A stretch of DNA of 64,000 nucleotides from an uncultured Methanobrevibacter sp. (GCA_900318035.1 ONJC01000006.1:1-64000), one strand, 5' to 3'. Positions 1 to 9,917 are shown, numbered from the stretch's first letter. Notes: generated by a model from the letters alone, not told the origin. Program-made: numbers and translations.

Positions 1-387
1 GTCCAGTTGTAAGCAGTATTTTTTGTTACTTCTGATTTGTAGTTGTCTACGATGGTTACTTCTTCAATTGTGTAATTGATTTGTTGGCCATTATTGTAGA
101 CTGGTAAATCTGTGAAGGTATGTTTCCAATTGTTGGAATCATTTAATACATACTCTGCAACTTTGCTTGTGTCATTTGATAAAACTACTGTGATGCTTGA
201 AGGTCTTATGCCGTCTTGGTTGTTTGCATCATTCCAGATTTTTGTGACGTTTAGTTTTGTCACTGCTGGTGTGTGAGTGTTTGTTATGGTCCAGTTGTAA
301 GCAGTATTTTTTGTTACTTCTGATTTGTAGTTGTCTACGATGGTTACTTCTTCAATTGTGTAATTGATTTGTTGGCCATTATTGTAG
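1..387. repeat. Direct repeat of at least 99 bp, 288-bp period (Cna-B modules)
   Basis: Positions 1-99 and 289-387 are identical over all 99 bases; the left copy is cut by the window edge, so the true repeat may be longer. The 288-bp offset equals 96 residues, one Cna-B module. Identity ends exactly where the second copy is spliced to a different module, as expected for unequal recombination between repeats. Confidence 0.95.
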
Positions 388-608
388 TGTGTGTTAGTAA
401 TTGTAAAGTTTTCAGTAGTGCTATTTGTATAGGATACTGTGTATTTGTCATTTACTTCTTCACTGAAGTTGTATTTAATTTTCTTGCCGTCTTTATAAAC
501 ATAAAGGTTGGTGAAGTAATAATTCCATTTATTGGACTCGTTCAGTTCAATAGTTTGGTATATTTCACCGTTTGCAAGTAAATTAACAATAACTTTAATA
601 GGTCTTAT
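1..608 (-). pseudogene. Out-of-frame continuation of the adhesin: Cna-B repeats, cut by the left edge
   Basis: Translating the minus strand from 608 gives an uninterrupted frame to position 1: IRPIKVIVNLLANGEIYQT..., then Cna-B modules ending in TITNTH and NYTIEEV. Compared with the GAC GGC ATA AGA CCT found in the next module, the junction at 605-610 reads GA ATA AGA CCT. Four bases (CGGC) are therefore missing, and this creates the TAA at 605-607. All downstream modules are intact, so the lesion is recent, a phase-variation state, or a sequencing error. At 387/388 the module is also internally shortened: TITNTH runs straight into YNNGQQINY, with about 55 residues missing. Confidence 0.85.
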
Positions 609-3600
609 TCACGGTTATTGTCATCATTCCAAACTTTAGTAACATTGATATTGGTCTTTCCAATAGTGTGAGTGTTATTGACAGTAAAAATATAAGTATT
701 ATTTGCAATCACAATAGTAAAATCATCAACAGTTTTATTGATAATTTTCATTGTGTAACCCTCAATAGGCTTTTCACTAACTGTATAATTAATAATTTTA
801 CCATTCTTAACCATTGGCAAATCATTGAAAATGAAATTCCAATTATTTTTTTCAGATAAAACAGTTTCATTGATTTTTTTGCCATCAGCAAACAAATAAA
901 TGATTACACTGTTAGGTCTTAAGCCATCATAGTTATTTACATCGTCCCATATTTTTGTCACATTCACTCTTATTGGCACAGCTTCAGTAGTGTTATTCGC
1001 TGTTTTATTTGTGGTTTTATTATTAGAAGCCACAACAACATTAGTTAAATTACCTTTTTTGAGTGTATCAAATATAACAATAAATGATGCATTATCACCA
1101 GGTTTCAATATACCACTATAAATGAATTCACCTGTTTGGATATTGCCTGTCCATAAATTATCAGCAACATAGTTAACTAATTTTAAGCCGTCATATTTAG
1201 CTTCTTTAACTTTAATGTCAGTTAAATTAGATTCACCGTTGTTGGTAACAACAATCTTAAACATTGTTTGATTACCAAGATACACAGTCTTGTTCAAAAC
1301 AATTTTTTGAACGGACATGTTGTGTTTAATCATTTTAAACAGGAATAAACTTTGGGATGTTGGTGAAATCATTGAACTAAAATCAAATTCAACAAGACTG
1401 CCATTGACTTCTTTGATGAATTTTTCAGGTATTTTAGTTCCGTTACCGTATACTGACTTATACAATCTTAAAGTTTCAACAACAAGAGGATGGTCACTAT
1501 TCCAGAAATCATGGTCTGAAAACTCGTGAACCGCTCTGCTGAAATAATCTATACGTGGAATATATACTAACTTATTCCAGTGATCTGGATTATCTCTATC
1601 TGCTTCAGAATAGAATAAAATCTTTTCATCATTATAACGGTAAATATCATCAGTTGAATTAAAGTAAGTAGATACTAAAATTTTCAGATAGTCTGCAATA
1701 CTGTCGCCAGTGAGTATATTTATTACTCTACTAAGAGAATCATCTTTTAATCCCAGATGAGGGAATTGAGTAAACCTTTCAATACATACAGCAGTATAAC
1801 TGGTATTGGTTTTACGTGTAGAATTACCTATTGAATCATCACGATTAATTTGAATAAGTTCAGTTGTTTGTATAACCACATCATTATTTTCAAATTTGGA
1901 ATCTGGCGAAATTTTAGATGAAAAAGAGTGTACAGCTTCACCTATATGAGCACGGTTATTTTTAAAGGTTGAGTTAACAATTTCGCTATTAAGAGATGCG
2001 ATTGCACCACCATAATTATGACATGAGTTTTCCTCAAACAGACAATTTTCAATTAATTTTTCTGCATGAGGATAATAATAGTCACAAGAAAATGCTCCTC
2101 CGGCGTAATAAGCACTATTGTTATAGAAATTAGAATTGTTTAATGTACCTTCAGGAGCATCCCAATAGATAGCTCCACCTTTGTTTGCAGTGTTTTCAGT
2201 GAATGTTGAATTGTCAATAGTACCAGGTTCGTCTAAAGCAACAGCACCACCTAAATATGTTGCATTATTTTTAGTGAATGTTGATTTATTAATTACAAAA
2301 TCTTCACTATTTACATACAATGCACCACCCTCAGTTCCGACACGGTTTCTATTAAATGTAGAATTATACACAGAACCTGCATATCCTTCTAAGTAAATAG
2401 CACCACCATAAGCAATTGCCATATTGTCTTCAAATAAAGAATTTTCCACACTTGTATAGTTACCATCAAGATATAATGCTCCACCATCTGAGAAATTATC
2501 TTTATTGTATGCCCAATTATAGGTAAATTTAGAATTATTTATTAGAGCATTATCTCCATGGAAGTAAACGGCTCCACCATGAGTATTAGACCAATTTTCA
2601 ATGTTTACTCTGTTATTGTAAAACTCTGAATTGTCAATTATACCATTATCACCAAACCAGTAAACAGCTCCTCCACAAGGTAGAATATCTGCCACATTAT
2701 TATAAGCACCATTCTGAACAAAGTGAGAATTGTTTACAGTTACATCATCTGAAGGATAAACATAAATAGCACCACCTACAGTAGCGTTATTCCAATTCAT
2801 ACTAGCATTGTTTACTAGAATATTATCTGAGAATTCAATGCTGAGAGCACCTCCAGTTTCAGATGCAGTATTATGTTCAAATAATGAGTCATCTATTACA
2901 TTATTTTCAGTATCACTTATATATACAGCACCACCAAAAATAGCAGAATTATAATAAAAGTTACTTCCGTTTATGGTATTTCCTTTTGAAGAAATTAAAA
3001 TAGCACCACCTGCACGAGCTCCATTACGATTGAATGTTGAAGCGCGAATTGTATTATTGAGTAATTCATTAGAATACATTTCAGGTTGGCTTATTAGTAT
3101 TGCTCCACCACCATATACTCCATAAGGAGATTCTTCGGTAGCATTATTATCATTAAATTCTGAACTCTCAATAGTATTGTTTCTTCCAGAAATTTTAATA
3201 GCACCGGCTTGTTTAGCGTGATTTTGATTAAATTCTGAATGGATTACAGTTACATTATCAGTTTCAATAGATATTGCACCTGCAAAATTTCCAGCAGTAT
3301 TTTTATTAAATTTTGTATCGTTGATTAATAAATCTTTAGTTATATATATTGCACCAGCACTATTTTTTGCATCGTTTTCATTGAATTCACAACCGTTGAC
3401 TGTTCCGTTTACTCCTTCCCAGTATACTGCTCCACCGAATATTTGTGCACTGTTTTCTGTGAAGTTTGAATCGCTAATTGTTCCATTAGCCCCAATCCAA
3501 TGTATTGCACCACCCTGATCAGCATCATGTTTATTGAATTCTGAGTTTAATATTTCTACATTGTTACCATCAACACGAATCGCAGCACCAGAAGCCTGGA

Positions 3601-4672
3601 CAGCATTTACTGAATTTTCATTGAACTTAGATTCATCTATAGTTAAATTACTACCAGCAATATAAATTGCACCCCCAACAGAATCTGCAATATTATGATT
3701 AATTACTGAATTATTGAGAGTGTTATCATGACCAGACATATAAATAGCACCTGAAATCATTGCATGGTTATATTCAATAGTAGAACCATTAACCAAGTTA
3801 TCATAACCTGCAAAATAAACAGCACCACCATAGTCAGCATTGTTATTTTCAAAAGTAGAATTATTAACCAAGTTATCATAACCATTTAAATAAACAGCAC
3901 CACCATATTGAGCTTTATTACGCTTAAATGTAGAATTATCAATTAAAAGATTATGACCAATTACACAAACAGCACCACCGCCATAAAGTCCAACATCACC
4001 ATTTTCAAAAGTAGAACCATTTATGGTATTATGATTACCTCCTAGATAAACAGCACCCCCATACTCAGTAGCAAAATTATCAATAAATTTTGAATTATTA
4101 ATAACATTGAATTGACCACTCATTCTAACTGCACCACCATATTTTGATGCATTATTGTGTTCAAAAGTACAGTTATTGATTAAACAGTCATTTCCATTAA
4201 TCCAAAGCATTGAGTTGCCTTTACCATTAATAAAAGTAATGTTATTCAATGTCACATGACCAGTACCAGCAGGAATATAAAAAGACATCTTTTTATTTTC
4301 ACCACTAATTTTATAGCCGTTACCATTGATTGTAATAGAGTGGGAAATTTGTATCCAATTTGAATCACCATCTGAATATGCATAGTTTTTACCAAGAGTA
4401 ATAACACCATTAGGATTTGCATCAATCAAACTCTGCAGTTCAGTATAATTTCCAACTTCACCTGCTTTTAGTGTTACATAAGAATTAGTTGCGCCTAATT
4501 TAGCCCCATCGTTAGCATCCGCTAATGAAAGAGCGCTATCGCTATTACCATTAACCATTAGTTTTCCATTTTCAGTTCCAACCAAAGTGTTGTCTTCAGC
4601 TGAAACCACATTAATAATCATCAATAATACAAAAATTATTAATAAAATATTTCCCAGTTTATTTATTTTCAT
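605..4672 (-). CDS. Adhesin-like beta-helix surface protein with Cna-B tail (reading frame broken at 605)
   Basis: Large secreted surface protein, 1355 residues to the stop. I chose the start at 4672 (protein MKINKLGN...) because GAGGG lies 5 nt upstream and a classic signal peptide follows, with cleavage expected after VVSA near residue 26; an in-frame ATG 14 codons upstream would spoil it. Residues about 90-930 are a right-handed beta-helix of repeated 23-28 residue coils carrying GGA(V/I)Y and NNS.F motifs. A unique region follows (about 945-1110), then a DUF11-like domain (about 1120-1215) and a Cna-B domain (about 1234-1336) with the WDD..N..GLRP.S and INYTV.E signatures. A second Cna-B begins but stops after NDDNNRE. 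The reading frame continues after a frameshift (see 1-608). Family knowledge: such adhesin-like proteins are abundant in Methanobrevibacter and are thought to bind host or bacterial partners. Confidence 0.9.
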   Translation of the reverse strand: MKINKLGNILLIIFVLLMIINVVSAEDNTLVGTENGKLMVNGNSDSALSLADANDGAKLGATNSYVTLKAGEVGNYTELQSLIDANPNGVITLGKNYAYSDGDSNWIQISHSITINGNGYKISGENKKMSFYIPAGTGHVTLNNITFINGKGNSMLWINGNDCLINNCTFEHNNASKYGGAVRMSGQFNVINNSKFIDNFATEYGGAVYLGGNHNTINGSTFENGDVGLYGGGAVCVIGHNLLIDNSTFKRNKAQYGGAVYLNGYDNLVNNSTFENNNADYGGAVYFAGYDNLVNGSTIEYNHAMISGAIYMSGHDNTLNNSVINHNIADSVGGAIYIAGSNLTIDESKFNENSVNAVQASGAAIRVDGNNVEILNSEFNKHDADQGGAIHWIGANGTISDSNFTENSAQIFGGAVYWEGVNGTVNGCEFNENDAKNSAGAIYITKDLLINDTKFNKNTAGNFAGAISIETDNVTVIHSEFNQNHAKQAGAIKISGRNNTIESSEFNDNNATEESPYGVYGGGAILISQPEMYSNELLNNTIRASTFNRNGARAGGAILISSKGNTINGSNFYYNSAIFGGAVYISDTENNVIDDSLFEHNTASETGGALSIEFSDNILVNNASMNWNNATVGGAIYVYPSDDVTVNNSHFVQNGAYNNVADILPCGGAVYWFGDNGIIDNSEFYNNRVNIENWSNTHGGAVYFHGDNALINNSKFTYNWAYNKDNFSDGGALYLDGNYTSVENSLFEDNMAIAYGGAIYLEGYAGSVYNSTFNRNRVGTEGGALYVNSEDFVINKSTFTKNNATYLGGAVALDEPGTIDNSTFTENTANKGGAIYWDAPEGTLNNSNFYNNSAYYAGGAFSCDYYYPHAEKLIENCLFEENSCHNYGGAIASLNSEIVNSTFKNNRAHIGEAVHSFSSKISPDSKFENNDVVIQTTELIQINRDDSIGNSTRKTNTSYTAVCIERFTQFPHLGLKDDSLSRVINILTGDSIADYLKILVSTYFNSTDDIYRYNDEKILFYSEADRDNPDHWNKLVYIPRIDYFSRAVHEFSDHDFWNSDHPLVVETLRLYKSVYGNGTKIPEKFIKEVNGSLVEFDFSSMISPTSQSLFLFKMIKHNMSVQKIVLNKTVYLGNQTMFKIVVTNNGESNLTDIKVKEAKYDGLKLVNYVADNLWTGNIQTGEFIYSGILKPGDNASFIVIFDTLKKGNLTNVVVASNNKTTNKTANNTTEAVPIRVNVTKIWDDVNNYDGLRPNSVIIYLFADGKKINETVLSEKNNWNFIFNDLPMVKNGKIINYTVSEKPIEGYTMKIINKTVDDFTIVIANNTYIFTVNNTHTIGKTNINVTKVWNDDNNRE

Positions 4673-4790
4673 TATTTCCCTCAATTGAGACCAAATAAAA
4701 AACAAACTAATCAATAATATAAATTAAATTTATTAAAAGCAAATTTAAACCCTTATAAATAATATCATCAACTATTATCATACAAATAAT
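4673..4790 (-). promoter_or_regulatory. Probable promoter and leader of the adhesin gene
   Basis: On the minus strand a TATA-like AATTTATATT lies near 4706-4716, which would place transcription start near 4690 and give a leader of about 20 nt containing the GAGGG ribosome-binding site. A second AT-rich candidate lies near 4750-4760. Position-based inference only. Confidence 0.4.
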
Positions 4791-5829
4791 GACAAAAAAT
4801 AACCGGTTTATACAATTATCCACATCATCAAGAGTACTAAGCCGAATAATACCAAATACTATCAGTTAAATTAAACTTTAACATTTGATTTTTTATATTT
4901 ATCTAGATTTGATTTAACTCAATAAATATTAAACATATATTATAAACGATTAATTAAATTAAAAAAATTTAATGAATCATAATTTATAGTTTATTTTACT
5001 AAACGGAATCATATTTTTTAATAATACAAACACAATAATAATATTATAAAAAATATCAATATTGTATTATTATATATCTTTTTCATCGTATTTAAACATA
5101 ATCGATTAAAAATTTATTATTATTTATTGAATATGAAATTTAGTTAAATAAAATTTTATAAAATTAAATAAAATATATAAAATTAAATTAAAAAATTATT
5201 TCATTAATGGGTGTTTGTATATAATTTAGATTTTTTGTTATTTTTTTCATTCCAAGTCAAAATGATTGTTTTTGTATATATTTATAGTGTTTTTTGAAAG
5301 TGAAATCGTATTTTTATTTAATTTGATTGTATGAGTAATTTGAACATCTTTCACTAGTTCTATGGGAGGTTATTGTGTTTTTCATTCTTCTTTCATTTTA
5401 GTATAATCTATGCGAAAACAGTACAATTCCCTATTAAAGTATCATTTGATGATATGTTGGATGTTCAAGTTCAGATTCAAGTTCTGAATCCAATTGATAC
5501 ATTAAATTTTGAACCATGTTGATGAATGCGAAATTAGTGCATAACTTGTTTTAATATTTAAATGATTTTAAAAGAAATTTAAGAAGATTCATAAGATCTT
5601 TACAGATTAAAAAATCAAAAAATGTCAAAATAAAAATTCTCGAAAAAATTAAAAATAAGAATTTTAAAAAGAACAAAACGAAATGATAATTTTAGTAGTC
5701 AAATAGAAAAAATAAGTAAAATTATCTAATTAAGGATTTATTGACCAACCCATTAAAACCAATACAATTATAAATAATAAAGAAGTAATATTATTATATT
5801 ATAAAATTATATTTTATTGGAGGAAATTT
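4791..5829. other. AT-rich intergenic region, about 1 kb, without a supported gene
   Basis: Very AT-rich with stop codons in all frames. The only structured piece is a possible decayed gene start at 5375-5522 (listed separately). Upstream of mfnB the AT-rich stretch TATTATATTATAAAATTA (about 5790-5808) is a plausible promoter, and GGAGG at 5819-5823 is the mfnB ribosome-binding site. No tRNA, transposase or convincing RNA was recognised. Confidence 0.5.
5375..5522 (+). pseudogene. Possible decayed start of a secreted protein
   Basis: GGGAGG at 5364-5369 precedes a GTG at 5375 that encodes MFFILLSF and then a stop at 5399-5401. In another frame 5400-5522 is open for 40 codons (SIIYAKTVQFPIKVSFDDML...). 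Joined by a frameshift these would look like a signal peptide plus a mature N-terminus. It is short and unsupported by homology; it may be chance. Confidence 0.2.
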
Positions 5830-6543
5830 ATGCTTCTATTAATAAGTCCTATAAATCGTGAAGAAGCTCTTGAATCTATTGAAGGCGGAGCAGATATTGT
5901 TGATGTGAAAAATCCTAAAGAAGGTTCTTTGGGTGCTAATTTCCCATGGGTCATAAAGGAAATCAGGGAATTGACTCCTGAAGACAAACTTGTCAGTGCC
6001 ACTTTGGGGGATGTGCCTTACAAACCGGGTACAGTTTCACTTGCTGCAATGGGCGCACACGTTTCAGGGGCAGATTATATTAAAGTTGGATTATATGGAA
6101 CAAAAGACCATGATGAAGCGGTTGAAGTCATGGAAAACGTTGTAAAAACTGTTAAAGATGTAAGTGAAGATACAATTATTGTAGCAGCAGGATATGCGGA
6201 TGCTCACCGTGTAGGTGCAGTAGGCCCAATGGAAATTCCAAAGGTAGCTAAAGATGCAGGATGCGACCTTGCAATGTTGGATACTGCTGTTAAAGACGGT
6301 CATACATTATTTGATTATTTAGATATTGATCAATTAAAGGAATTTGTAGAGGAAGCTCACAGCTATGGTTTATTAACTGCACTTGCAGGATCCGTTAAAA
6401 AAGACCAGTTAAAACCATTGCACGATATCGGTTGTGATGTTGTAGGTATTAGGGGAGCAGCATGTGTAGGCGGTGACAGAAACACAGGTAAAATACACCA
6501 TACTGCAGTAGCTGAGCTAAAAGAATTATTGGATTCATTCTAA
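5830..6543 (+). CDS. mfnB: (5-formylfuran-3-yl)methyl phosphate synthase
   Basis: Cytosolic TIM-barrel enzyme of methanofuran biosynthesis; it condenses two glyceraldehyde-3-phosphate molecules to 4-(hydroxymethyl)-2-furaldehyde phosphate. The 237-residue length matches the DUF556/MJ1099 family. The two catalytic lysines known for the family are present: K27 in [12 protein letters not shown] and K155 in [13 protein letters not shown] lies 6 nt before the ATG. The gene is 13 nt upstream of guaB on the same strand and probably shares its transcript. Assignment is firm. Confidence 0.96.
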   Translation: MLLLISPINREEALESIEGGADIVDVKNPKEGSLGANFPWVIKEIRELTPEDKLVSATLGDVPYKPGTVSLAAMGAHVSGADYIKVGLYGTKDHDEAVEVMENVVKTVKDVSEDTIIVAAGYADAHRVGAVGPMEIPKVAKDAGCDLAMLDTAVKDGHTLFDYLDIDQLKEFVEEAHSYGLLTALAGSVKKDQLKPLHDIGCDVVGIRGAACVGGDRNTGKIHHTAVAELKELLDSF

Positions 6544-6556
6544 TCAGGTGTAAATT

Positions 6557-8044
6557 ATGTCATATTCAAAAAAAGTTCAAGAAGCAAGAATGTCTTATAC
6601 TTTTGATGATTTTCTATTAACTCCAAATGCAAGTTATGTGGAACCAAAAGATATTGACACTACTATTGAATTAGGTAAAGGAATTAAATTAAACATTCCT
6701 GTTTTAAGTGCTGCTATGGACACTGTAACAGAAGCAGATCTCGCAATTGCCATGGCACAACAGGGTGGTATTGGAGTTATTCACAGAAATCTATCAATGG
6801 AAAGACAGGTTGAAGAAGTTAAAAAAGTTAAAAATGCTGAAGATTTAACCATCCGTGATGTTATAACCATTTCTCCGGATTCTACCGTTAATGAAGCAGA
6901 AACATTAATGCATAATGAACTCATCAGCGGTTTGCCTGTAGTTGATGATGACTCTGAAGTCATGGGTATCATATCCAAAAGGGATATCAGGCCGGTTTTG
7001 AAATCAGAACCTGCAACACCTATTAAGGATATAATGACCTCTGATGTTGTCACTGTTGAAGAGGGAGTTTCTGCTGAAGAGGCATTGAATGTCGCTTATG
7101 ACAACAAAGTCGAAAGGCTTCCTGTTGTTCGTAACGGTAAACTTGTAGGAATTATCACTATCAAAGATATATTGAACAGGTCTCAATATCCTAATGCCGC
7201 ACGTGATGACGATGGAAACTTTTTGGTTGCTGCAGCATGCGGTCCGTTTGATTTGGACAGGGCAATGGCACTTGACCAGGCCGGTGCGGACATCATTTCC
7301 ATTGACTGTGCTCATGCACACAACATGAATGTTGTCAAATTCACAGAAACCATTAAGGATAACATTGATGCTGAATTATGTGTTGGTAACATTGCAACTG
7401 CTGAAGCTGCAGAAGACTTGATATCCATGGGTGTGGATGCACTTAAAGTAGGTATCGGTCCGGGTTCAATGTGTACCACTCGTATTGTAGCAGGTGTAGG
7501 AGTTCCTCAGTTAACCGCAATTTCAGATGTTGCTGATGCAGCTGCAGATTCAGGCATTCCGGTCATTGCCGATGGAGGTATCAGATACTCCGGTGATGTT
7601 GCAAAAGCTATTGGTGCTGGTGCAGATGCCGTAATGCTTGGTAACTTACTTGCAGCATCCTATGAAGCTCCAGGTGATATTGTTGTAATGAACGGTAAGC
7701 AATACAAAAAATACCGTGGAATGGGATCCATGGGTGCAATGACCAGCGAATATGATGGTGGAGCAGACAGATACTTCCAAGGTCAAAAAAGTAAAATGAA
7801 CCATACTAAATATGTTCCTGAAGGAATTGAAGGTGCTGTACCATACAGAGGAACCATTGCGGAAATTTTATTCCAATTGGTTGGTGGTTTAAAATCCTCT
7901 ATGGGTTATTGCGGTGCAAAGGATATTGCTGCAATGAAGGAAAAAGCCAGATTTGTTAGAATTACAAGCAGTGGTATTAAGGAATCCCACCCTCACGACT
8001 TGTTGATTACTAATGAAAGTCCTAATTATCCAACTCTTGAATAG
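6557..8044 (+). CDS. guaB: Inosine-5'-monophosphate dehydrogenase
   Basis: Oxidises IMP to XMP with NAD+, the first committed step of GMP synthesis. 495 residues, normal for the family. The TIM barrel (N-terminal [11 protein letters not shown]; active-site loop GPGSMCTTR with nucleophile Cys306; [16 protein letters not shown] phosphate-binding region; flap [11 protein letters not shown]) is interrupted by a pair of CBS domains at about 95-205. AGGTG precedes the ATG. It follows mfnB closely, an unrelated pathway, so the pairing is probably one of shared expression. Confidence 0.97.
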   Translation: MSYSKKVQEARMSYTFDDFLLTPNASYVEPKDIDTTIELGKGIKLNIPVLSAAMDTVTEADLAIAMAQQGGIGVIHRNLSMERQVEEVKKVKNAEDLTIRDVITISPDSTVNEAETLMHNELISGLPVVDDDSEVMGIISKRDIRPVLKSEPATPIKDIMTSDVVTVEEGVSAEEALNVAYDNKVERLPVVRNGKLVGIITIKDILNRSQYPNAARDDDGNFLVAAACGPFDLDRAMALDQAGADIISIDCAHAHNMNVVKFTETIKDNIDAELCVGNIATAEAAEDLISMGVDALKVGIGPGSMCTTRIVAGVGVPQLTAISDVADAAADSGIPVIADGGIRYSGDVAKAIGAGADAVMLGNLLAASYEAPGDIVVMNGKQYKKYRGMGSMGAMTSEYDGGADRYFQGQKSKMNHTKYVPEGIEGAVPYRGTIAEILFQLVGGLKSSMGYCGAKDIAAMKEKARFVRITSSGIKESHPHDLLITNESPNYPTLE

Positions 8045-8064
8045 TTGGGTAATTTCATTATATT

Positions 8065-8125
8065 TTTAGATGAGATTTCAAATATGGCAATACGATTTAT
8101 AGGTAATTAAAATTTCTCATCTAAA
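8065..8125. terminator. Inverted repeat downstream of guaB
   Basis: Perfect 11-bp arms TTTAGATGAGA (8065-8075) and TCTCATCTAAA (8115-8125) around a 39-nt loop, 21 nt after the guaB stop. The loop is large for a simple terminator and no long T-run follows the right arm at once. It may be a 3'-UTR structure or processing site. Confidence 0.4.
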
Positions 8126-8184
8126 CAATATTTTTTCTTGATTATCATTGGTTTTTTCTTTAAAATGCTCATTTTTAGCAAACC

Positions 8185-8306
8185 TTTAAATATTAGTAAA
8201 TACTATATTATCATATTAGATAATTTTATGATTATTTTAGATAATCTATGTAAATTAAAATAATTTACATTTTTAATTAAATTTTATTATTACGGAGAGA
8301 ATATAA
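8185..8306 (+). promoter_or_regulatory. Promoter region of the eL43/rpoP unit
   Basis: AT-rich TATA candidates (CTTTAAATATTAG near 8184-8196, ACTATATTATC near 8202-8212) precede two direct copies of TTAGATAAT at 8216-8224 and 8237-8245, spaced 21 bp (two helical turns). CGGAGAG at 8294-8300 is the ribosome-binding site for the gene at 8307. Confidence 0.35.
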
Positions 8307-8576
8307 ATGGCAAGAACTAAAAAAGTTGGTATCACAGGTAGGTTCGGTGCAAGATACGGAAGAAAGGCAAAAAGATCTGTTAAAATCATTGAAGAAAACA
8401 TGAAAAAAAATCATGTTTGTCCTAAATGTGATAGACCTTATGTAAAAAGACAAGCTGCTGGAATTTGGAAATGCAAAAAATGTGGTGCAGTTTTCACCGG
8501 AGGAGCTTACATTCCACAAACTCCTATGGCAAAATCTGCAGCTCGTAGTATCAGAGACATTAAAGTGGAGGAATAG
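8307..8576 (+). CDS. rpl37ae: 50S ribosomal protein eL43 (L37Ae)
   Basis: Zinc-ribbon protein of the large subunit, 89 residues. The basic N-terminus ([20 protein letters not shown]) and the ribbon CPKC (residues about 38-41) with CKKC (about 56-59) match the family. Its stop codon is 3 nt before the rpoP start, and the rpoP ribosome-binding site GTGGAGG lies inside its 3' end, so the two are translationally linked. Conserved archaeal gene order eL43-rpoP supports both calls. Confidence 0.97.
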   Translation: MARTKKVGITGRFGARYGRKAKRSVKIIEENMKKNHVCPKCDRPYVKRQAAGIWKCKKCGAVFTGGAYIPQTPMAKSAARSIRDIKVEE

Positions 8577-8579
8577 GCT

Positions 8580-8711
8580 TTGTATAGATGTCCACGTTGT
8601 GGAGCAGAAGTAGACCATAAAAGCTACATGGAAAATAAATGTCCTAAATGCAGATATAGGATTTTATTTAAAAATGTTCCAGAAACTACTAGAATTATAA
8701 AAGCAAGATAA
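8580..8711 (+). CDS. rpoP: DNA-directed RNA polymerase subunit P (Rpb12 homologue)
   Basis: A 43-residue protein, short and easily missed. Start is TTG at 8580, then YRCPRCGAEVDH, a second CPKC pair, and the C-terminal RILFKNVPETTRIIKAR typical of Rpb12/RpoP. The four cysteines form the zinc site. GTGGAGG inside the preceding gene is well placed for the TTG. The position just after eL43 is conserved in archaea. Confidence 0.93.
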   Translation: MYRCPRCGAEVDHKSYMENKCPKCRYRILFKNVPETTRIIKAR

Positions 8712-8754
8712 TTTTTTTTGCTTTTACCATATTTTTTTACTATTTTTGATTTAA

Positions 8755-9243
8755 ATGTTAATTTCAACTTCTAGAAAACCTTCTCAAAAAACTAGAAAGT
8801 TTTGTAAAACTTTAGCGCGCACTACCGATTCAACCTCTGTCAACAGAGGAAAAATGAATATGCGCGAACTTCTCCTGAAAGCTCTGGAATTGGATGAAAT
8901 TAACCTGGCTATTGTTAATGAAATTAAAGGAAACCCAAGTAAAATAACATTTTATTCAAATAAGGGTGAAGTGTTACTTGTTCTTTTAATCAGCATTTCT
9001 ATGGACAATAATGAAAAGCTTAACATTGCGACATCCCAATTGAAAATAGTTTCCAGCTTCGATAAACTCAATGTTTTAAGCGATATTTTTGATATGGAAC
9101 TGGTAGACAGGGCAGAAGACAATTTCATAATTATTTCTCGGCATGAAAATTTAATAGCTAAGATTAACTTCGTCAATAAATTTGGAGAGAAGCTCAACTT
9201 CCAGATTAACGTTAAAAAGATTTTAGAGGCACCTCATGATTGA
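8755..9243 (+). CDS. Brix-domain rRNA biogenesis protein (Imp4-like)
   Basis: 162 residues, opening with the archaeal Brix/Imp4 hallmark MLISTSRKPSQKTRKFC. These proteins are believed to act in ribosome assembly and rRNA binding; the archaeal version is a single short Brix domain. No ribosome-binding site is seen, and an AT-rich TATA-like stretch about 25 nt upstream suggests a leaderless message. The 3' end overlaps pcc1 by 8 nt. Confidence 0.88.
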   Translation: MLISTSRKPSQKTRKFCKTLARTTDSTSVNRGKMNMRELLLKALELDEINLAIVNEIKGNPSKITFYSNKGEVLLVLLISISMDNNEKLNIATSQLKIVSSFDKLNVLSDIFDMELVDRAEDNFIIISRHENLIAKINFVNKFGEKLNFQINVKKILEAPHD

Positions 9244-9502
9244 TGAAACTCCTCTTGAATCAGTCAAAAGCAACATATCAGTTGAATTTGAAAGCCCTGC
9301 ACAGGCTAAAATAATTTATGATGCAATCATTCTGGAATTTGAAACCGCTCCGGATTTCAGATCATCAATGACCATCGAATTGGATGGCCGTGAAATCTTA
9401 ATCAACATAGATGCAGAGGATTCAACCTCGTTCAGAGCCTCTGTTAATTCCGCTATTAAATGGATTAAATTGGCACTAGAAATAAATAATTTAACAAACT
9501 AA
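9236..9502 (+). CDS. pcc1: KEOPS complex subunit Pcc1
   Basis: Small 88-residue protein of the Pcc1/CTAG family (FESPAQAKIIYDAI near the N-terminus, a central SSMTIELDGREILINIDAEDSTSFRASVNS core). Pcc1 is the dimerisation subunit of KEOPS, which makes the t6A37 modification of tRNAs. It overlaps the Brix gene by 8 nt and sits upstream of prefoldin beta, an order found in other methanogens. Confidence 0.88.
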   Translation: MIDETPLESVKSNISVEFESPAQAKIIYDAIILEFETAPDFRSSMTIELDGREILINIDAEDSTSFRASVNSAIKWIKLALEINNLTN

Positions 9503-9536
9503 TAATGTTTATAAAAATAATTAAATAGGTGATATT

Positions 9537-9884
9537 ATGGAGATTCCTGAAAACATTCAAAACCAATTAAATCAGTTTCAACAATTACAACAACAAGCTC
9601 AAGCAGTAACCATGCAAGTTCAAAATGTTGAAATTCAAATTCAAGAAACTGAAAAAGCATTAGAAGAACTCAAAAAAGCTGATGAAAATACTGAAGTATT
9701 CAAACAGGCTGGAACTTTACTTATTAAAGTTGAATATGCAGATGCATTAGCAGACATGGAAGACAAATTAGAAACTCTCGAGTTAAGAAAACAAACCATG
9801 TCCCGTCAAGAAGAAAGGGTCATGAAAAAACTTGAAGAAATGCAATCTACTATCCAAGCTGCTATGCAAGGTATGGGCCAATAG
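9537..9884 (+). CDS. pfdB: Prefoldin subunit beta
   Basis: 115 residues, almost entirely coiled-coil heptads around a central beta-hairpin (VFKQAGTLLIKVEYADAL). It forms, with prefoldin alpha, the hexameric jellyfish chaperone that delivers unfolded proteins to the thermosome. AGGTGAT lies 5 nt before the ATG. It belongs to the Brix-pcc1-pfdB-DUF3194 row. Confidence 0.95.
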   Translation: MEIPENIQNQLNQFQQLQQQAQAVTMQVQNVEIQIQETEKALEELKKADENTEVFKQAGTLLIKVEYADALADMEDKLETLELRKQTMSRQEERVMKKLEEMQSTIQAAMQGMGQ

Positions 9885-9917
9885 GCTTAATACTTTCTTT
9901 TCTTTTTTTAGATTAAC

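Noticed and set aside
2181-3518. Plus-strand open frames inside the first adhesin
   Set aside because: Ser/Pro/Ala-rich shadow translations (APPKY, APPSV repeats) opposite the GGAVY repeats of the minus-strand protein.
8216-8245. TTAGATAAT direct repeats as a shared operator with purF and the CDF gene
   Set aside because: Such a nine-base AT-rich word is expected several times by chance in this window; only the 21-bp spacing at eL43 is suggestive.
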